Positions 62,033 through 64,000 of a stretch of DNA of 64,000 nucleotides are shown one piece after another. The stretch comes from Roseovarius spongiae (GTDB lineage: Bacteria; Pseudomonadota; Alphaproteobacteria; Rhodobacterales; Rhodobacteraceae): assembly GCF_003651245.1 (NCBI RefSeq), contig NZ_RAPE01000006.1, positions 140,032 through 204,031 on the forward strand. Reading direction: 5' to 3'. The notes beneath the pieces are model-generated. The model worked only from the letters and a program-made list of their open reading frames with translations, ran no database searches and was not told the DNA's origin. Position 1 is the stretch's first letter. Each line of letters opens with the position of its first letter. The translations under genes were made by a program, and so were the position numbers.

Positions 62033-62634
62033 ATGTTGAAAGGTGAGCTGTGAAAAGGCTGAGGAGAAACCAGATGGGGAGAACGGTTTCCGCCAGCGGT
62101 CTTGGAGAAGATCGGATGGGGAAGATACTCAGAAAGGCCGCTGTCCCTTCACGGGGCATTCCCTTTGACAGGATGGTGCTGGCCAGGAGTCGCGGTCCTC
62201 AGTGGTGGCCGGCTTTTCCAGGCCTCGTCACTTCTCGTGACATCGAAGCGTTTGGCGAAGAAGATGCCCATTCTGTCGTCGCGCGGGAGGGCGCCTCTGT
62301 AACGCTTGATCGCAGTGGCGCGTTGCCGTCTATCAGGGCTTTGAGCGGCACAAGGATGAGCCGAGGCAGGGCGCCAATGTCCACCGCGGTGGACACTCGA
62401 AAGAAGGGCAGGGCGCTGCGCCTTCGACGGCACGCAAGATAGGGTGGAATCGGCTACAATACGGCGATCACTTAGTCCGGCCAAACGTTCTGCGAGAACA
62501 CGGACGTCGAGGATGATGGCGCCTTTCCATTGCCTGAGCGGCGGCTGGCAGCGATTGCTTCGGCGGGATACCGGGCCGCAGTCAGCCGTCGCAGCATCGA
62601 CTAGGCGGGCCTTTCGGCAAGCACGCGCATCTTC
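62033..62634. other. Region downstream of repC without a convincing gene
   Basis: About 600 bp that hold parS site 3 and little else. Open frames on both strands (about 130 and 210 codons) lack family similarity, good starts and normal composition, and one is crossed by the parS palindrome. The last 100 bp before the parE remnant could once have encoded an antitoxin partner, but every frame I read there is broken. Confidence 0.45.
62379..62394. promoter_or_regulatory. parS site 3
   Basis: The third perfect copy of GTCCACCGCGGTGGAC, 362 bp after site 2, in the non-coding region downstream of repC. Confidence 0.85.
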
Positions 62635-62953
62635 ATGAGCCGATCCTTTCGGCTGACGCGTTGCGCAGAGGCCAACCTGGTCGAGATTGCCAAGGAGACG
62701 ACTTCCAGTTTCGGACCAAAGCAGACGGATGCGTTTGAGGCCGAACTGCTTGAACGCTGGCAGGCGCTCTTGAATAGCCAGGCGCATACCCGCAGCTGAC
62801 CGGTCTTGGTTACGGTTCGCGAGGGAAGGGGAGCGTTACCCGGTGTTTCTGGAGCGACCGCACGAAATGATCATCGACGACATCTTGCATTCCCGAAGTG
62901 ACCTGCCTCGCCATCTCGCGGCGCTGGCGGCACTCAGGGACGACGCATCATAG
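62635..62953 (+). pseudogene. parE: parE-type toxin gene broken by a frameshift
   Basis: The first frame reads SRSFRLTRCAEANLVEIAKE (from residue 2), the ParE toxin N-terminus, and ends at a TGA after 54 codons. The C-terminal half continues in the next frame, open from 62774 (ARRIPAADRSWLRFARE, then IIDDILHSRSDLPRHLA), which is the ParE C-terminal end, closing with TAG. The two frames overlap at about 62774-62799, where one insertion or deletion would restore a toxin of about 100 aa. The antitoxin parD is not recognisable upstream, so the system has probably decayed. ParE normally poisons DNA gyrase. Confidence 0.72.
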
Positions 62954-63204
62954 CCCTGCTGTCTGGGTCAGGTTGACGCGAAACTATCGCGGCCGCGCTG
63001 GGGGAGCCCGACGCGCAAGCTGTGGCCCGCAAACAGCGCGAGGCGGCGCTGCGGGCATGGGGTCACTTGCGGTAGCGATCTGCCGGTTATGCGCGCCGGA
63101 ACCGGCGACACGAGAGGGCAGGGGCGATCTCTGCAGGTTCGGCTTGCCTAGGTGTTGCGTACGGGTTATACTCCTCGCGCATACGGATACGCCGGGAGGC
63201 GAAA
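62954..63204. other. Intergenic region upstream of ccdAB
   Basis: No complete gene. One frame reads TIAAALGEPDAQAVARKQRE and stops, perhaps the tail of a lost gene. A sigma-70 promoter for ccdAB lies near the end (TTGCCT at 63144-63149, 17 bp, TATACT at 63167-63172). Related GCGTACGG/GCATACGG segments around it could be the CcdA operator. Confidence 0.45.
63144..63172 (+). promoter_or_regulatory. Promoter of ccdAB
   Basis: TTGCCT, a 17-bp spacer and TATACT, followed by a leader of about 25 nt with GGGAGGCGA before the ccdA ATG. Both hexamers keep four or five consensus bases. Confidence 0.55.
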
Positions 63205-63426
63205 ATGGGACGGGTAAAGGTCAACCTGACGCTGGACGCGGACGTTGCGGAAACCGCGCGTGCGCTTGGCCTCAACATGTCGCGGCTGGCGGAGGCGGCG
63301 ATCGCCGAGGCCGCCAAGATCGAGCGCAACCGCCTGTGGCGGGCCGAGAACCGGGCCGCGATCGACGCCTATGCCGAGGAGGTGGCCCGCGAGGGACTGC
63401 CGCTCGGGAAGTTCCGGAGTTTCTGA
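63205..63426 (+). CDS. ccdA: Type II antitoxin, CcdA family
   Basis: A 73-aa antitoxin: an N-terminal ribbon-helix-helix DNA-binding part (VKVNLTLDADVAETARALGL) and a flexible toxin-binding tail with the conserved WRAENRAAIDAYAEEV pattern. It neutralises the toxin encoded six bases downstream and represses the operon. The ATG follows GGGAGG at good spacing. This pair stabilises the replicon after cell division. Confidence 0.93.
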   Translation: MGRVKVNLTLDADVAETARALGLNMSRLAEAAIAEAAKIERNRLWRAENRAAIDAYAEEVAREGLPLGKFRSF

Positions 63427-63432
63427 GCCGTC

Positions 63433-63726
63433 ATGGCCCAGTTCGATCTTTACCGCCTGGACGGCGGCCAGCTTGTCGTCGATCTGCAGACCGACCTGAT
63501 CGGGATCGAGGCTTCGCGCATCGTCGCGCCCTTGCGCGAGGCCGGCGGCTACGCGGCGTTTCCGGGCCTGACGCCCGCTGTCGAGATCGGCGGAACGAGA
63601 TGGATCGTCCGCGTGCAAGAGCTCGCCGCCGTGCCGGGCGCGGAGCTGCGCGAGCGGGCGGGTTCCCTGGCGGAACATCGCGACGCGCTGAAGCGCGCCC
63701 TCGATATCCTCATCGACGGCGTTTAG
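63433..63726 (+). CDS. ccdB: Type II toxin, CcdB family
   Basis: A 97-aa toxin of CcdB size and pattern: AQFDLYRLDGGQLVVDLQTD at the start, then RIVAPLREAGG, and a C-terminal helix ending in LDILIDGV; in F-plasmid CcdB the C-terminal residues contact gyrase, and here the last residues are DGV rather than WGI. It is expected to trap DNA gyrase unless bound by CcdA. The gene seems intact. Confidence 0.93.
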   Translation: MAQFDLYRLDGGQLVVDLQTDLIGIEASRIVAPLREAGGYAAFPGLTPAVEIGGTRWIVRVQELAAVPGAELRERAGSLAEHRDALKRALDILIDGV

Positions 63727-63784
63727 CGCGCGCGTGAACATGATTTCCCGGCGCTTTTCCGCGTGTCGCACGCGATTTATCAAC

Positions 63785-63813
63785 ATGTCCGATAATGCAA
63801 ACTTATTGGACAC
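63785..63813. repeat. Lox/dif-like inverted repeat
   Basis: Arms ATGTCCGATAA and TTATTGGACAC (11 bp each, 9 of 11 complementary) flank a 7-bp spacer TGCAAAC. This is the arm-spacer-arm shape of tyrosine-recombinase core sites, such as plasmid dimer-resolution sites. It could also be an operator for the gene downstream. Confidence 0.55.
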
Positions 63814-63889
63814 GACACTGTGCGGCAGGGTGGGGCGGTTTGTGCGATATCTTGTGGCCATAAGCGCCGCGGTAAGATAGGCTCTGAAC

Positions 63890-64000
63890 ATGAAACCCGA
63901 GCCCATCCTCCACGAGCCGAGCCTCGAGACACTATCCCGGATGCCGGGCTGGGTCGCCTTGAGACGGGCCGAAACCCCTGAAGACGCGGCGTTTCTCTCG
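63890..64000 (+). CDS. DUF1403-type protein, N-terminal start only
   Basis: Thirty-seven codons before the window ends: MKPEPILHEPSLETLSRMPG at the start, then WVALRRAETPEDAAFLS, which matches the N-terminus of DUF1403 proteins, a family found on alphaproteobacterial plasmids near repABC and TA modules. Function unknown. The ATG is used because it opens the family pattern; the ribosome binding site is poor. Confidence 0.72.
   Translation, partial: MKPEPILHEPSLETLSRMPGWVALRRAETPEDAAFLS

Noticed and set aside
62050..62442. A 130-codon frame downstream of repC
   Set aside because: GTG start without a good site, no family similarity, and a parS palindrome runs through it.
62149..62787. A 212-codon minus-strand frame including AIILDVRVLAERL, which faintly recalls a PIN/VapC start
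   Set aside because: The invariant acidic residues are not placed as in VapC, the match is short, and the frame runs antisense through the parE remnant.
1..64000. CRISPR arrays, tRNA or rRNA genes, complete insertion sequences or prophage genes
   Set aside because: No regularly spaced repeats, cloverleaf-type sequences, transposase motifs or phage structural genes were recognised by eye; a tool-based scan could still find a short one.

Overview
The window looks like part of a secondary replicon (plasmid or chromid) of an alphaproteobacterium, most likely of the Rhodobacterales/Roseobacter type. The main evidence is a complete repABC replication and partition module (58.1-62.4 kb) with its antisense RNA and three identical palindromic parS sites. 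Two TRAP transporters, promoters of the alphaproteobacterial EcfG (general stress response) type, a uniformly GC-rich sequence, and a CcdAB plus DUF1403 plasmid-maintenance tail agree with this. No rRNA, tRNA, CRISPR array or intact insertion sequence was seen.

Region 1 (1-31 kb) is a catabolic and uptake island. It opens with hyuAB (ATP-dependent cyclic-amide hydrolase), a TRAP transporter and an MFS permease, followed convergently by an unusual tandem GntR regulator. Next come an amidohydrolase with a polyamine-type ABC transporter, an M20 peptidase, and an M24 creatinase-fold protein that has lost its metal ligands. A molybdenum hydroxylase (xanthine dehydrogenase/form II CoxL family) is split: FAD and 2Fe-2S subunits lie at 16.2-17.5 kb, the catalytic subunit and CoxG lie at 24.4-27.3 kb. 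Between them sit an XRE-cupin regulator and a complete dipeptide-type ABC transporter. A second TRAP transporter closes the region. The theme is import and hydrolysis or oxidation of small nitrogen-containing organic compounds.

Region 2 (30.8-35.4 kb) is a small poorly understood cluster: C45-type acyltransferase/hydrolase, nitrilase-superfamily amidase and VOC protein in one operon, beside a 117-aa unknown and an ATP-grasp ligase.

Region 3 (35.7-58.1 kb) is a stress and respiration island. A perfect EcfG promoter drives an SDR-ku-ligD operon (non-homologous end joining). Further genes are two exoD-type membrane proteins, an 823-aa fusion of an SDR epimerase to a VKOR-like/SPW membrane region, an MFS permease, a DUF1127 protein and a CPA1 antiporter with a cyclic-nucleotide-binding domain. 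A six-gene operon with overlapping reading frames encodes a cytochrome c oxidase (lipoprotein subunit II with its own haem, fused subunits I-III, CtaG and a tri-haem cytochrome). It is followed by a sulfur-handling pair (MBL-rhodanese plus DUF442 phosphatase) under another perfect EcfG promoter, and a PAS-HWE histidine kinase.

Region 4 (58.1-64 kb) is the replicon backbone: DnaA box and dyad, repA, repB, antisense ctRNA, repC, parS sites, a frameshifted parE toxin, ccdAB, a lox/dif-like inverted repeat and the start of a DUF1403 gene. All functional assignments are from reading the sequence and remembered family features; no database search was run.
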